Assembly: GCA_020205615.1 (NCBI GenBank)
Contig: CM035152.1
Span: forward strand, 148,666,166 to 148,730,165
Length of the DNA: 64,000 nt
DNA from: Panax quinquefolius
Lineage: Eukaryota; Streptophyta; Magnoliopsida; Apiales; Araliaceae
Reading direction: 5' to 3'
Shown: positions 22,518-34,175 of the stretch, in pieces
Numbering within the stretch: position 1 is the stretch's first letter
Layout: each line of letters starts with the position of its first letter
Program-made: the position numbers and the translations under genes
Notes under the pieces: model-generated
What the model was told of the DNA's origin: nothing
The model's input: only the letters and a program-made list of their open reading frames with translations
The model's database searches: none

Positions 22518-22565
<48 letters not shown>
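22299..22565. other. Unassigned segment between two (TA)n tracts
   Basis: About 210 bp of mixed composition (22310-22519) between (TA)n tracts, the second being 22521-22565. No inverted repeat was obvious. Open frames cross it but look random. The Tat LTR begins immediately after the second (TA)n tract. Confidence 0.4.
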
Positions 22566-22568
<3 letters not shown>

Positions 22569-23082
22569 GGGCCAAAGTGAAAATTAGGGTTCATTTGAGC
22601 TAATTGAATTAAATGCACAAGTAGAAGACACCTGAAGGTGACTCATATTGGGAATTGATTGAGGGATTGGATTGGTGGCTAGAAGGGCAAGACGATCTAG
22701 GCATTATTCTGATGACTAAGGATAAATTTGGAATTTCCTCGAGGGCATGTGCCTAGAACATGACCACTCTCAAGAAAACCCTATAAATACCACTTCCACT
22801 CCATAGGGAAGGGGAACTAACTTTTGACTCTTGAACCTTTTGGAAGACTAAGAGATTTAGAGATTCTCTCTCAACCCGAAGACTCAAGAAGGCTCTCCGA
22901 ATCCTTGCTACACTAACAAGGTTCTTGGATTCTAAGAGTTTTTCCAGCTATCGTTAGAGTAATTGCTCACCTGTTCTTCTCCCTTCTTCAATCAATCAAT
23001 CAATTCCGTACTTTTCGTGGATCTCTCTCCTCCTCAGCCAACACGAAACCCTAACCCTAACAAGGTACGATTTCCTTGCCCA
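22566..23082 (+). repeat. 5' LTR of the Tat element
   Basis: It starts TGTGGGCCAAAGTG directly after (TA)n and ends in CCCA seven or so bases before the primer binding site. A TATAAATA box is at 22782-22789. The CT-rich leader and CCCTAACCCTAAC near the end are ordinary LTR features. The start is set by TG and the end by the position of the primer site. Neither can be checked against a second LTR. Confidence 0.6.
22782..22789 (+). promoter_or_regulatory. TATA box of Tat 5' LTR
   Basis: TATAAATA in AAAACCCTATAAATACCACT, about 217 bases into the LTR. It is well placed to direct the genomic RNA of the element. Confidence 0.6.
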
Positions 23083-23090
23083 TATTTCTT

Positions 23091-23108
23091 TGGCGACTCT
23101 GCTGGGGA
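23091..23108 (+). other. Primer binding site
   Basis: TGGCGACTCTGCTGGGGA lies just downstream of the 5' LTR. The TGGCGACTC-GCTGGGGA form is the tRNA primer site common in plant Tat/Ogre-type elements. It fixes the approximate end of the LTR. Confidence 0.7.
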
Positions 23109-23339
23109 GGTGTATAATTCGTGAAGGGTATGCCCACAACTCAAAGTGGGAGAACTACAGGAAGAGCTTCACCAAAAAATAGCATTACCTCACCGAATCC
23201 AGTTCCAAGGCATACAAAATCAAGCTTTCCAAGGCACAAACCTGGATCTTGACCAACCAATTATTAAAGACGCTTCAGAAGGGAGTTCAACATCACCATA
23301 TATGGCTAATTAACAACAAACAAACGCAGGAAGGCAAGG

Positions 23340-25268
23340 AGAGGATGCAAGCGGAGAGTAGACGAATGTTGTGCAACTGGAGATGCTCAAGGAAATAAGG
23401 AAGCACGAGAAAGACAAGGGATGATGATGGCCATGATGCTAGAGATGCAGAGGAAGCAAGAGGAAATGGGGAATTTTCGCCAGCAGTTGATGCAGATTCC
23501 CACCTTCAAGGCCTTATTCCTAGGCAATTCACAGGGGGAACAAGTAAGAATGGAAGACAACAACAATGGCAGCAACAACAAAGAGAACCAGATTGTACCT
23601 CCATCGACGGAGAATCAGTCGGTTCCAATCATCAACTTGGATCCCCAGAACAGTGGTGACGTGCCACAACCCAGGTTAGAAGCAAGCCAACCTCAGACAA
23701 ACTTCATCCCAACTGCTCTTCCAGCATTTTCACAATTGTAGACGCCAACCATCCCAAGCCAGGTCCTGCGAGTGAGCCAGCAACTGCCACCAGCGCCAAC
23801 TTTGAACGAAGAAAGTGTGCATCAACCAATCTCTTTACCATACACACCGCCGATACAATAGTATATCACAACACCCCAGAGAGTTCATGCCATTAGCTAG
23901 TACATGAGGAATGATGATATGATCGATGTGATCAAACTTCGCAGGCAGACATCCCGACCCTCGGAGTTAGACTTTACTCCACCTTATCCGGCACACATTC
24001 AGAGGCAACCTTACCCAACAAGGTATATTGAGCATCCCCCATAATTTCCAAAATACAACGGGGAGAAAGGAAATTCCAGGGAGCATATTACTAGCTTCGT
24101 AGAGTCGATGTCTCCGTGGCTAGGGTATGATGAAATAAATAACCAGAACTTGTTGATACTGGAATTCAATAATACTTTGATGGATAGTGCCTTCAGTTGG
24201 TACTATAATTTGGAGAAGGGGTCAGTCCATGATTGGGATGACCTAAAATTACAATTTTTTAAGAATATATGCAGAAACAGGTAACCATTGTAGAGCTTAT
24301 GCGATTCAAGCAGAAGCTGATTGAGGAGCTATCAGATTATGTGGACAGATTTAGGGCCCAGGCACAGAAGTGTACATAGCCGATTAAAGAAAAGAACTTG
24401 GTCAGCATGTGCAATAATGGTGCCTTAGATGCCTTCAAGCCCCACCTCATTACCAAGGCTTGTGATTCCTTCGTGACCCTCTCGTCTTTGGCACAAGACT
24501 TGGGAGGAATTATGACATTGCCCACTAGTCATGCGACGGTTACTTGGAAGGGCAAGAGGATAGAAACTGTGGCTTTGGCTGACTCTCAGCCAAAACCACA
24601 AGGGGACAAGAGGGAGAAGCATGAGAAAATTTTTGAACGAAGCAGAGGAAGGCCTGAAGATAAATATGCAAGAAAGTCAGTCCCGGAGACTATCATATAT
24701 AGTGAGAAGGCATTCAGGGGTCTGTACGAACAATGAATTGAACATGGGGTGGTGAAACCTCCAATGCCTAGATTTGTAGTGACAGAAGAGATGAAAAGGA
24801 GACCAGACTTCTGTGTATACCACCAATACGCGGGACATTTCACTATGGACTGTTACAACCTAAAGAGAATATACCATGAGAAGTTGGAAAATGGGGAAAT
24901 TAAACTTGGAAAGGAAAGCAATGTTCATGATAAGCCATTGCCAAAACACAAGGGGAAAGAAACATGCAACACTGTTATCCATAGCACAATCCCAGAAGTG
25001 GAGATGATGATGGAAGAAAAGAAGGAGTGTGATCCAGGCCTACAGGTGACGGCGTTGATGAACGGAGTCAAGTTCATAAATTTTTTCGATCATATAGGAT
25101 TAGCCAAGGAAGCAAGGATAGAGGCAACCAAGACAATCATTAAGGCTGCCGAGACGCAGGAGACTTGCATGGCCATAAGAAAAGGATTTGTGAAGACAAT
25201 GGAAGAAGAAGAAAATAAGATATATTTTTCTAAAGCTGATAGAGAGATAAGATACCCGCAAAATAGGC
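23340..25268 (+). pseudogene. gag: Tat gag polyprotein (decayed)
   Basis: Pieces in order: a Met/Gln-rich N-terminal segment (MMMAMMLEMQRKQEEMG, 23421), then a retrotransposon gag domain near 24040-24290 (FPKYNGEKGNSREHITSF, SAFSWYYNLEKGSVHDWDDL). Next are LSSLAQDLGG near 24480 and a CCHC-like knuckle near 24800-24860 (CVYHQYAGHFTMDC), where the spacing and residues are altered. The tail (24749-25268) is open and runs up to the solo LTR. Stops occur near 23739, 23893, 24042, 24282 and 24734. Gag would package the element RNA into virus-like particles. Confidence 0.75.
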
Positions 25269-26449
25269 CGCTATGTGACACCCCCAAAATAGGTCCACAC
25301 GTCCCATTCTGAGTTGCCAAATATCACACTACAGAAATCAAATATAAACTTCATTTATACAACTGTTGAACTATCGTGCAGAGTACGACAATAGATAAGC
25401 TGTGAGTTTTAATACAAATATATGTAACTCTCATGGTGCCTCAACCACAACACCTTACAATGGTACTTTACATAAAGGTACAGTCAATAACTGTTTTAGA
25501 AATTAAAATCTTTGGAAAATACTCAAGGAAACCTTCGCATACATGGGAGGCCGTGCTATACAGGTTATGATAGATATCATATGTCCACGTAATTATCCTT
25601 GGTCATTAATAGTCCCTAAAGAAAATAAGAAGATTGTTATCATCTTCTTTCCAATGGTGAGTCTTCTCTTGACATATAATTATCTCTGTTGTCTCCAAGT
25701 GAGAATTATATTTCAAATAAACTCAAGATTATATAGGTAGTGCTCGTAGATATACTCAAAGAAGTGGATGTGCACAACCTTGTCTTATGATAAAGACGAG
25801 GGTTGTATGTCATTAGACATCTGTATGATAGATAGGCAAAACACCCTTCCAAAGATGGGTTCACCTCACCCTATTCGGTTCACCAAAATTAAATATCAAA
25901 TGACGTATACAATACGACACACTTATCTAAAGTTCTCAATAAAATTATTTCCATACTATTTAGGGAGAACCTCAAGCTATAGACCACCGTTCTATCCTCC
26001 TGTTACCCCCGCTCGACCCAACTACACTCTTATTTCCTGAAAGGAATTGTGAAGCAAAAAGGGTGAGCACAACTAGCCCAGTAAAGAATATCATGACTAA
26101 AGATAATTTACATCATCGATAGCCTTCATCAATAATAAATCAGAGATTTAGAACATATGGTAGATGATAAAACTTTTCAACCATTGTTGCAGCGGAACGA
26201 GCAATCCATTAGAAGAGTCAAATAGACCATCATGTCTATTATCTTCTCCATGTTAAAAGTCCACCAATAATGTTTTATCCCTGTAACATCAATCAATAAT
26301 TCCTGTCCACAATCATATGAATAACTTATAATCATAATTGTGATTCTAAATTTCTTTTCGCATCCAGGACGAAGATAATTTCCATCACCTATCTTCACCT
26401 GAAACATGAAAAATCATGGTTATACCAAATCACAATTCCTACTCATAAT

Positions 26450-27030
26450 CATACTAATAAATTCATCTTTGCACTACGGCCAAAGATATTCGTTAACAAT
26501 TCATCATTGCACTAAAGGCCAAAGACATACAACTGTGTTTTAGAAGAGTCAAGTAGAGTATGATATCTACTATCTTTTATGAATTAAAAGTGTATAATCA
26601 ATATTTTATCGCTGAGACTCGACAATAAATAATCCACATCATCGAATCATCCACGCTTCTACTGCCGAGGATATTCATGTAATCATCAATGGTCATGATT
26701 ATACTTAGAATAATCCCTGGTTATAATCATACCAATAATTGTCCATCAATGCACTACAGGCCAATGAGGACTTTTACCACATCATCTATAACATTACGGG
26801 TCATGATTATACCGAATGATCCCTGGTCATAATCATACCAATAAACAGTTCATCTATGCACATAAGCTAAAGATACTCATCAATCAATAGTTTATCTTTT
26901 GCGTAAGCCAAAGATATACAAATCAGAAACTAATAATCAACGATCCATCTTTGCACGTAAGCGAAGATATACAACTGTCAAAACTAATAATCAACAATCC
27001 ATCTTTGCACGTAAGCCAAAGATGACTTTC
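26450..27030 (-). repeat. Degenerate repeats with GGCCAAAGATA in solo LTR
   Basis: Several copies of a segment containing TTTGCACTA or TTTGCACGTA, then GCCAAAGATA, are interspersed with CATGATTATACC units. The same repeat type forms ordered ~60-bp arrays in the chromovirus LTRs (45183-45520, 51062-51415) and appears on the plus strand at 16560-16800 and 40768-40960. Confidence 0.65.
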
Positions 27031-27849
27031 ATCATAATATAAGCATGAGTATGATGACAATGATATAAGCATTAATCAAACGAAATCAAGGATAAATATT
27101 AAAGACTTTAAATTTATCCAAATATTATCAATCACTTAATAAACTCATAATCTAATATTATTAATATTATAACAATATTTTAATCACTTCTTAAACTTAT
27201 AAACAATTTATTTCAATTGTTTACACTTTACCAAATAATGCATTTAATCATTCAAAAATGCCATACTCATAAGATTTCATCACCAATAATCAAATCCCTC
27301 ATCAAAATTCTGTATATACCCTATATAGGATTCCCAAGCCATAAAATCCTATTTTCCAATTTTGTTACTTCACATAACATATTTAATTCATTTACTCATA
27401 ACTAGTTCATTTTTATGAAAAATACCAAATCAGTCCCAAAAATATTTCTTTTCTAGGATTTAGCAGAATATAGTCCCATATTGAACATATATTTTTCTCG
27501 AAATTTTTAAAATTTATTTACTATTTTTTATATGGCCAAAACTGCCGAATATTTAGACATTTATCATAAATTATACTTTTGTCCAAAAATTCCAAAATTT
27601 AAAGGGTATACTCCTATTATATATATGTACTCCCAATAAAAATTTCACCAATTTTGGAGTTAACCACAAGGAGTTATAAGGGTTTATTTTTAAAATAGTC
27701 TTTTCCCATAAAATTCATAACTCCTAATCTATACATCTAAAAATCGCCATTTTCGGACATAATCTAGAAAACTCAACAAACCATCATTTCAAAGTTTTCT
27801 AGAATTTTTTAGGGTCAAAAAAATTACAAAACTGCAAATAGATTTTCAT

Positions 27850-28345
27850 CCGCCATGCGGTAATCCACGTAGACAGATCATTTCTACAATTTAATAAGGA
27901 ATGAATACAAAGGATCATTCACCATGCATGCGGTAATCCACATAGACATGTTATTCCAATAGAATAATAAAGAATGGAATAACAGAAGAATTCACCAAGC
28001 ATGCGATAGAATAATAAAGAATAATAAAGAATGAAACCAGGTCATGCGTAATCCGCACAGACAGGATATTCCAACAGAATAATAAAGAATAGAATAACAA
28101 TAGAATTCACCAGGCATACAATAGACTGCATAGACAGGTTATTCTAACAAAATAATAAAGAATGGAACCAGGTCATGCGTAATCCGCACAGACATGATAT
28201 TCCAACAGAATAATAAAGAACGAAACCAGGTCATGCGTAATCTGCACAGACAGGATATTCCAACAAAATAATAAAGAATGAAATAATAGAAGAATTTCAC
28301 CATGTATGCAGTACTTCGCATAGACAAGTTATTCCAACATAATAA
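27850..28345 (-). repeat. Tandem repeats with AATAATAAAGAATG in solo LTR
   Basis: About seven imperfect units contain TATTCCAACAGAATAATAAA followed by a variable CATGCGTAATCCGCACAGAC segment. They are the minus-strand counterpart of the 15600-16320 array and lie between the TATA box and the internal end of the LTR. Confidence 0.7.
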
Positions 28346-29696
28346 TAAGGAATGAATACGAAAGAATAATACCCCTTACCTTAGAAAAAACTAGATACTG
28401 GAATAGTGAGGTAGCAGACTTCTCTTCTTCTTTCTCTCTATAATTTCTCTCTATAATAATTGCTCTATAGCTTTAGTGAATTATTGAGAAATGAAGGAAG
28501 AATGAGCTTCTATTTATAGGAAAATATAGTTTCGATAATTGCACGCTTTGGGGCTCGAAATATTACAATATAATACCTTCAACTTTTCTTTTATTTTTAA
28601 TTTAGTCCTGCAAGTATTATCAAACTTGCACCACCTCCCCTAATAGTAAATAATATGAATTAATAGTACAATCATGTGACTCAATAGTTATAATCATGTA
28701 AAAATACGAATTACAGTATAGTACCTCCATCTATACCTCTATTTTTAACTTAGTCATGTAAGTATTATCAATCTTGCACCACCTCCCCTAATAGTACATG
28801 AATGTGAATTAATAGTACACACATGTGAACAAATAGTTATAATCATGTGAATTAATAGCAATTAATTGCTCATTTATTCGATTAATTACCCGATTGGTCA
28901 ATATAACCTCCAGACATCAATTATTATCGAAATAAATGTCGATTTCCACTAACACTAACAATCCCAACACAATGAAAATATTTTTCTCAAAAATTTTATT
29001 TTTAAATTTTGAAGTTTGACTTTTTCTAAAAAAAACTATCGACTATTGACTTTTGACGAAAAAGTCAACCCCGACAAATTTTGTGTTTATAGTCTATTTC
29101 TACTAATTTCATCGTTCAGGACTCAAATATCACGTCCGCGTCTCCAAATTCAACTCTGAACTCAAATTTAATTTTTATAACATTCATCATTAATATTATA
29201 ACTCACAATATTTAACAACCAGGTCGTTCCCAGGAAAGAGAGGGCTTTCCGATAAGGATTTCTCCTTATTGGCGCGCAATTAGGTGATCAAACCTCTCCT
29301 TGACAGAACTTCTAGACATTATCAATATTGCAAAATAATATGAATAACTTTGTCATCTCAATTATTGATTCAATAATATATAAAATATTATGTAGATGAT
29401 ACTGTGACAATAACTGAATCAATAATATGAGAGATATGATGCAGCAATTATTGTAGTAATAATTGAGTATAACTGAGTGACTTCTCACATAAGCATTAAT
29501 AATCAATACTGGCGTGCTACTCTTATGCAAACCACGCAGACATCACGTACTTTTACAACTAGTTATTTTATGACAACTTGCTTACTTTGAAAAAAAAAAT
29601 CAAATATGACCCTTAACTTTAAACTTTTATCAATTTAACTATTTACCAAAATAGAAAAATTGAATACTTTTATTTCATAAAATTCGGGATCTCACA

Positions 29697-30018
29697 CGCT
29701 GTATATGACAGCAGTAATCAATGGCATCGAAGTATGGAGGGCGTTCTTGATAATGGAGCGTTTGTAAATATTATGCCCTACACCGTGTTTAAACGGTTGG
29801 ACCTTCCAGAAAAGAAGATTGTGAAAGAACAAACAAACATTACAGGATTTGCCAACCAGGGTACAAGAACCCTGGGACACATCAAGGTGGATATGCAGGT
29901 TGGAAAGATTCGAGGGCCTGTAATGTTCCATGTTGCAGAAGTGGATGCAGCATATCATGTCTTGTTGGGAAGGGCTTGGCAAAATGACTACGGGGTGGTA
30001 CCCTCAGTCTTTCATTAG
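29697..30018 (+). pseudogene. Tat aspartic protease
   Basis: The frame restarts at the LTR border with MTAVINGIEVWRAFLDNGA, then VNIMPY, LGHIKVDMQVG, YHVLLGRAW and a stop after VVPSVFH. LDNGA is the active-site region (usually D-T/S/N-G-A) and LLGR-W is the flap/C-terminal motif of plant gypsy proteases. The domain itself has no internal stop. The enzyme would cleave Gag-Pol. The upstream half of the polyprotein lies before 25269. Confidence 0.75.
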
Positions 30019-30649
30019 TGCCTAAAAGCTATCTAGAAAGGGAGATAAGTGAAGGTACCAGCAACTCGGAATCCCTTTGGGCCAGAGGAGGCACACATCA
30101 CCGAAGCAACTTTTTTCGATGATTCCGCTGAAGAGGGAGAGAACCAGATTACAAGGCCTGATTCCCTAAGACTATCAAGCTAGGAAGAAGTGCAGGAAGA
30201 TAAGTTTGTGCCTGCAGAAAAAGAGAAGAAGACCTCGGAACACGGAGAATGTTCCAAAAACAAGAAGCCAGTAGTAGTAGACCTAAAGAAGGAAGGCAGA
30301 GGAGAAAAAAAAGGCCAGCAGATCCTTAAGATGCCAGAAACATAATAAATGCCAAGCGGATAGCACAGTCTGAGGATGGCCAAAAGACAAAATGGGAGAG
30401 GGTTGTTAAACCCGAAGGAAAGGTGGTGTTTTAATTGTGATGGTGCAAGGGGGAAGAGCCCAAGGAAGCGTACGAACCCAACGGCTCAGGAGGTGTCCCC
30501 ACTCCAACAATAATGAAGAAGGAGAAGTTGTGCAGCGGGAGGTAGGACTAGCTCCAAAATGCTTTGAGGATAGGCTAAAACCTTAACAACATAAATTAGA
30601 AGAAGTTGATTTGGAAACAGATGGAGGAACACCAAGGCCGACTTATGTC
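30019..30649 (+). other. Protease-RT linker of Tat pol (decayed)
   Basis: Low-complexity Glu/Lys-rich linker between protease and reverse transcriptase, with many stops. Short recognisable pieces include PFGPEEAHITEATFFDDS near 30074 and GLAPKCFEDRL near 30550. No domain is expected here. Confidence 0.5.
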
Positions 30650-32105
30650 AACAAGGAGCTGGATGTTAACCAGAAGGAGGAGCTTGTGCAATTATTGTGA
30701 GGGTATAAGGACTTCTTTGCTTGGAATTACAATGAGATGCACGGAATTAACAAGGATCTTGTAGAGCACAATCTAAAAATAAGCCTGGGAATGAAGCCAG
30801 TGAAGCAAGCACCTCGCAACTATGCACCCGAAGTCGAAACTCAAATAAAGGAAGAGATCAAGAAGTTGTTGGAAGTAGGGTTCATCAAGACAATCCAACA
30901 TCCAATATGGCTATCCAGCATTGTACCGGTAAAGAAATCAAATGGAAAGCTACAAATTTGTGTGGATTTCAGAGACTTGAATAAGGCATGCCCGAAGGAC
31001 ATGAACCCATTACCCAATATAGATACTTTGGTAGATACAACGGCTAATCACGAGATGATGTCATTCATGGATGGGTTTATGGGTTACAATCAGATAAAGA
31101 TGTCTATAGAAGATGCATAGTTGACAGCCTTTCGTACATCGTTTGGGAATTTCTACTATGTAGTAATGCCATTCGGGTTGAAAAATGTGGGGGAAACTTA
31201 TCAAAGGGCAATAAATGTTATATTTCATGACATAATTCATGATATAGTGGAGGTCTACGTGGACGACATAGTAGTGAAATCAAAGAAGGCGACAAATCAT
31301 GTGGAGGACCTGAGGAAAGTGTTTAAGCGATGCCGAAGGTAAAAATTGAGGATGAATCTGAAGAAGTGCGCCTTTGGAATGACGGCTGGAAAATTTTTGG
31401 GCTTCTTGGTGCACAACAAAGGTTTAGAGGTGGACCCAAGCAAGGCAAAAGCAATTACAGAGATTCCCCCACTAAAGACTCAAAAACAGTTTAAGAGCTT
31501 TCTAGGGAAAGTTTCGTACATGAGAAGATTCATGCCAGCATTAGCCGAAGTCACAGAACCTTTCGGCAAATTGCTAAAAGGAAAGGCACAATGGGACTGG
31601 GGGCAAGAACAACAATATGCCTTTGAGAAGGTGAAAAGAATTTTGGCTTCGGTGCAAACGATGGTAGTGCCATAAAGAGGAATGTCGTTGCAATTTTACA
31701 TCACATCTACCAAGAAGTCTATAGGTGGATTGATCACGCAGGAGGTGGATGGAGAAGAGAAACCTGTGTATTACATTAGCCGGATAATCAAAGGACCAGA
31801 AACCAGGTATTCACAGGTGCAGAGGCATTGCCTAGCATTGGTGTTCATTGTGCAGAAAATGCGGCATTATTTTCTAACGCACGAAGTAAAGCTTGCAACA
31901 AGAACTGATCCAATCAGATATCTATTGACTAGGCCAGCATTAGTAGGAAGACCTGCTAGATGGATGATAATTCTTTCAGAATACTACATTAAGTGTGGAA
32001 CACCGAAGGTGATCTAATGTCAAGCCTTGGCAGACCTGTTAGCTAAATTTCCAAATAGAGAATATGAACCCCCTTTTGAGGATCTTCTGGGTGGACAAGT
32101 AGAAT
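30650..32105 (+). pseudogene. pol: Tat reverse transcriptase and first RNase H
   Basis: GYKDFFAWNYNEMHGI leads into RT. Motifs seen are LEVGFIKTIQHPIWLSSIVP, VDFRDLNKACPKD, MPFGLKN, the catalytic box YVDDIVVKS (31257-31283) and FLGFLVHNKGLEVDP. Then comes LGKVSYMRRFMP and the RNase H part LQFYITSTKKSIGGLI, PVYYISRII. Stops interrupt at about 30698, 31118, 31340, 31673 and 32015. The YVDD aspartates and most RT motifs survive. The enzyme would copy element RNA into DNA. Confidence 0.85.
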
Positions 32106-32129
32106 CAATCAACTTAATGGAGGAAGACC

Positions 32130-32620
32130 TAGAATGATGGACTTTGGCTTTCAACAGATCATCTGCAGAAGGTAAAGGCGGAGCAGGAGTGGTTTTGACC
32201 ACCAAAGAAGGAAAAGAAATGGTCTTGTCATACAAATTGGATTTCCCTTGCACAAACAATTAAGCAAAATATGAGGCGTTTATACTAAGATTGGTGGTGG
32301 CTGAAGAATTGGGAGCCAAACATCTTAAAGTAAAGGGAGATTCAAACCTTATAGTGCAGAAAATAAGAGGCCAATTCGGTGTGAAGGAAATTATCTTGGC
32401 GCCATATTGAACTGTAGCACAGAAGGTGATGAAGGCTTTCAAGAAGGTGGTGATTGAATATGTTCCAAGAAGATAAAATAAACAACCTGATACACTAGCA
32501 ATAGTAGCGTCTCGAGTCTATGTCCAAGGAGAAGACTTGGATGTGAAGGTAATGAAGAGAACCCTCCCAACCACGGTGATGGACTTGTTCCCCAAATACA
32601 TGATAAATGATTGAAGACAT
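32130..32620 (+). pseudogene. Second (archaeal-type) RNase H of Tat pol
   Basis: WTLAFNRSSAEGKGGAGVVL, KEMVLSYKLDFPCTNN, AKYEAFILRLVVAEELGA, KVKGDSNLIVQKI and, after a stop, RRxNKQPDTLAIVAS. A second RNase H between the RT-linked RNase H and integrase is specific to the Tat clade. The first catalytic Asp (usually FDGS) appears as FNRS, so it is lost, while the E of AKYEA and the D of GDSN remain. Stops occur near 32138, 32262, 32410 and 32476. Confidence 0.8.
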
Positions 32621-32639
32621 GACATCTCCCATTAATTGC

Positions 32640-32945
32640 AAACAAAGAAATGAACAATACCAATCGTGGAGCAACAGAAGTACAACATCATCAAAGGTGT
32701 CTTGTATCACAAAGAACCAGATGGTGTATTGACACGATGGTTGGGGAGGCAGGAAACAAATAGAGTCTTGCATCAGGTGCATGACGAGAATTGCGGATTG
32801 GCAGACATAGGCCTGTATCGTAAGCTGTAAGTCCAAGGGTATAATTAGCCTAAAATGAAGAAGGAAGCAGATGCCCTACAACGCTAATGTGTTTCATGCC
32901 AAGAATACCATGGGGATGAGGAATGCACCTTCATTGATGAAATAA
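32640..32945 (+). pseudogene. Extra zinc-finger-like segment before integrase
   Basis: IIKGVLYHKEPDGVLTRWLG, VLHQVHDENCGLADIGLYRK, MKKEADALQR and CVSCQEYHGDEECTFID. The H-x-C...C-x-x-C arrangement and the LY-x-K-L...G-Y...P-x-M-K-x-x-A pattern mimic the integrase N-terminal HHCC domain that follows at about 33070-33260. Two such domains in series are unusual. Stops lie near 32828, 32848 and 32885. Function is unknown; it may be a duplicated integrase N-terminus. Confidence 0.5.
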
Positions 32946-34174
32946 CAGATTGGCGAATCCCTTATGTGGAGTTCTTACAAAGCGGGAATCTTTTGACCGA
33001 AAAGAAGAATTCAATTATAATAAAGAGGAAGTCATAACGATTCTTCTTGCAAAATGGAGAATTGTTCAGAAGAGTGTTCAACGGCAAGCCCTTACGGTGT
33101 CTGGAACTAGGCGAAGCAAAAGATTTGGTCTACCAAATGCACAAGGAAGAACACTAAGGGGGAGCCAAGTTATACAAACAGCTTATTGACCATGGTTATT
33201 ACTGGCCAAATATAGAAGGAGATTTTCCAGAATTTGTTAAAAAGTGCCACATTTGTTAAATACATGGAAACTTCATCCATGCTCCCGCCGTGGCTTTGCG
33301 AACCTTAGCAACACCATGGCCCTTTCATACATGGGGAATGGATCTTATAGGTCCTTTTCACCCTAATTCCAAGGGTAACATCTGGATTTTAACTGCCAAT
33401 GAGATGTACACAAAGTGGGTGGAAGCAATACCCTTGAAGAAGGCTACGGGACCAGCAGTGGCAAATTTTATCAAGGAGCACATCATTTGCCATTTTGGGA
33501 TCCCGAAGATCATTTTATCGGATAATGGAACTTCCTTCATCAATAGGGACATCAAAAATCTGATGGAAAGATATAGGGTGAAACACTACAAATCATCACC
33601 CTACTACCCGAAAGGCAATGGACAAGCAGAGGCTACAAATAAAAGCTTGATAAAAATCTTATCAAAAACCCTAGACGATCATCCAAAGACATGGGCAGAA
33701 CAACTACCAATAGCGTTATGGGCATATCAAACTTCAAAAAGAAAGCCTATAGGCAAAACCCCATACGCTTTGTTTTATGGTGAAGAAGCTATCTTGCCCG
33801 CCGAAATAGAAATACCTTCGGGTCGAATGAGACTTCGAAGCTTAGTCAAGGAAGAGAACCAACCAGCCACCCTGAAGGCTTTAGTTGACTTCTGAGACAA
33901 AGCTAAAGAAAAGCTTAAACGGTACCATGAAAAACTACGATGATAATAAAATACTGCGGTGGTACCACGACAGATTCTGGTGGGAGACCTAGTGCTCAAA
34001 ACGGAAACTCAAGTCATGAGAGAGACCCCAACCACCAAATTTTACTCCAAGTGGGAAGACTCGTATAGGGTACGAGAGATCTCCGAAAGTGGGTATTGCA
34101 AGATATCTTGTGTGGGATCAGATGCTGTCTCGGGACAATTAAACTTGAAGTGGGTAAAGAAATATTATACATGA
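32946..34174 (+). pseudogene. Tat integrase
   Basis: An HHCC zinc-binding region near 33070-33260 (YQMHKEEH, YKQLIDHGYYWPNIEGDF, KKCHIC) precedes the catalytic core. The core is an open frame at 33290-33895: WGMDLIGPF, LSDNGTSF and GNGQAEATNKSL, a D,D-35-E triad that is complete by eye. The C-terminal part runs GDLVLKTE, KFYSKWEDSYRV and LNLKWVKKYY to the stop at 34172-34174. Stops lie near 33155, 33257, 33893 and 33943. The core is the best preserved part of the element. It would insert the cDNA into chromosomes. Confidence 0.85.
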
Positions 34175-34175
34175 G

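Larger units (their letters stand above)
25274..29696 (-). mobile_element. Antisense solo LTR (4.4 kb) in Tat gag-pol
   Basis: On the minus strand it starts TGTGAGATCCC (29696) and ends GGGGGTGTCACA (25274). The flanks are CGCTA and CGCTG, an almost perfect five-base target duplication. The gag-pol frame resumes beyond it. Its TATTTGGCAACTC end, repeat types and TATA box (28511-28518) match the solo LTR at 14172-17314. No gag or pol was recognised inside. At 4.4 kb it is longer than its relatives, partly through expanded repeats. Confidence 0.7.

Noticed and set aside
21145..22618. Open frames rich in YIYIYIYI on both strands
   Set aside because: They translate (TA)n microsatellites between MITEs.
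23040..23062. Telomere-like CCCTAACCCTAAC
   Set aside because: Only two units, inside the Tat LTR leader. Similar AACCCTAA words at 41800-42480 are scattered, not an array.
23091..23108. tRNA gene at the TGGCGACTC match
   Set aside because: Only an 18-base primer binding site adjoining an LTR. No cloverleaf is present.
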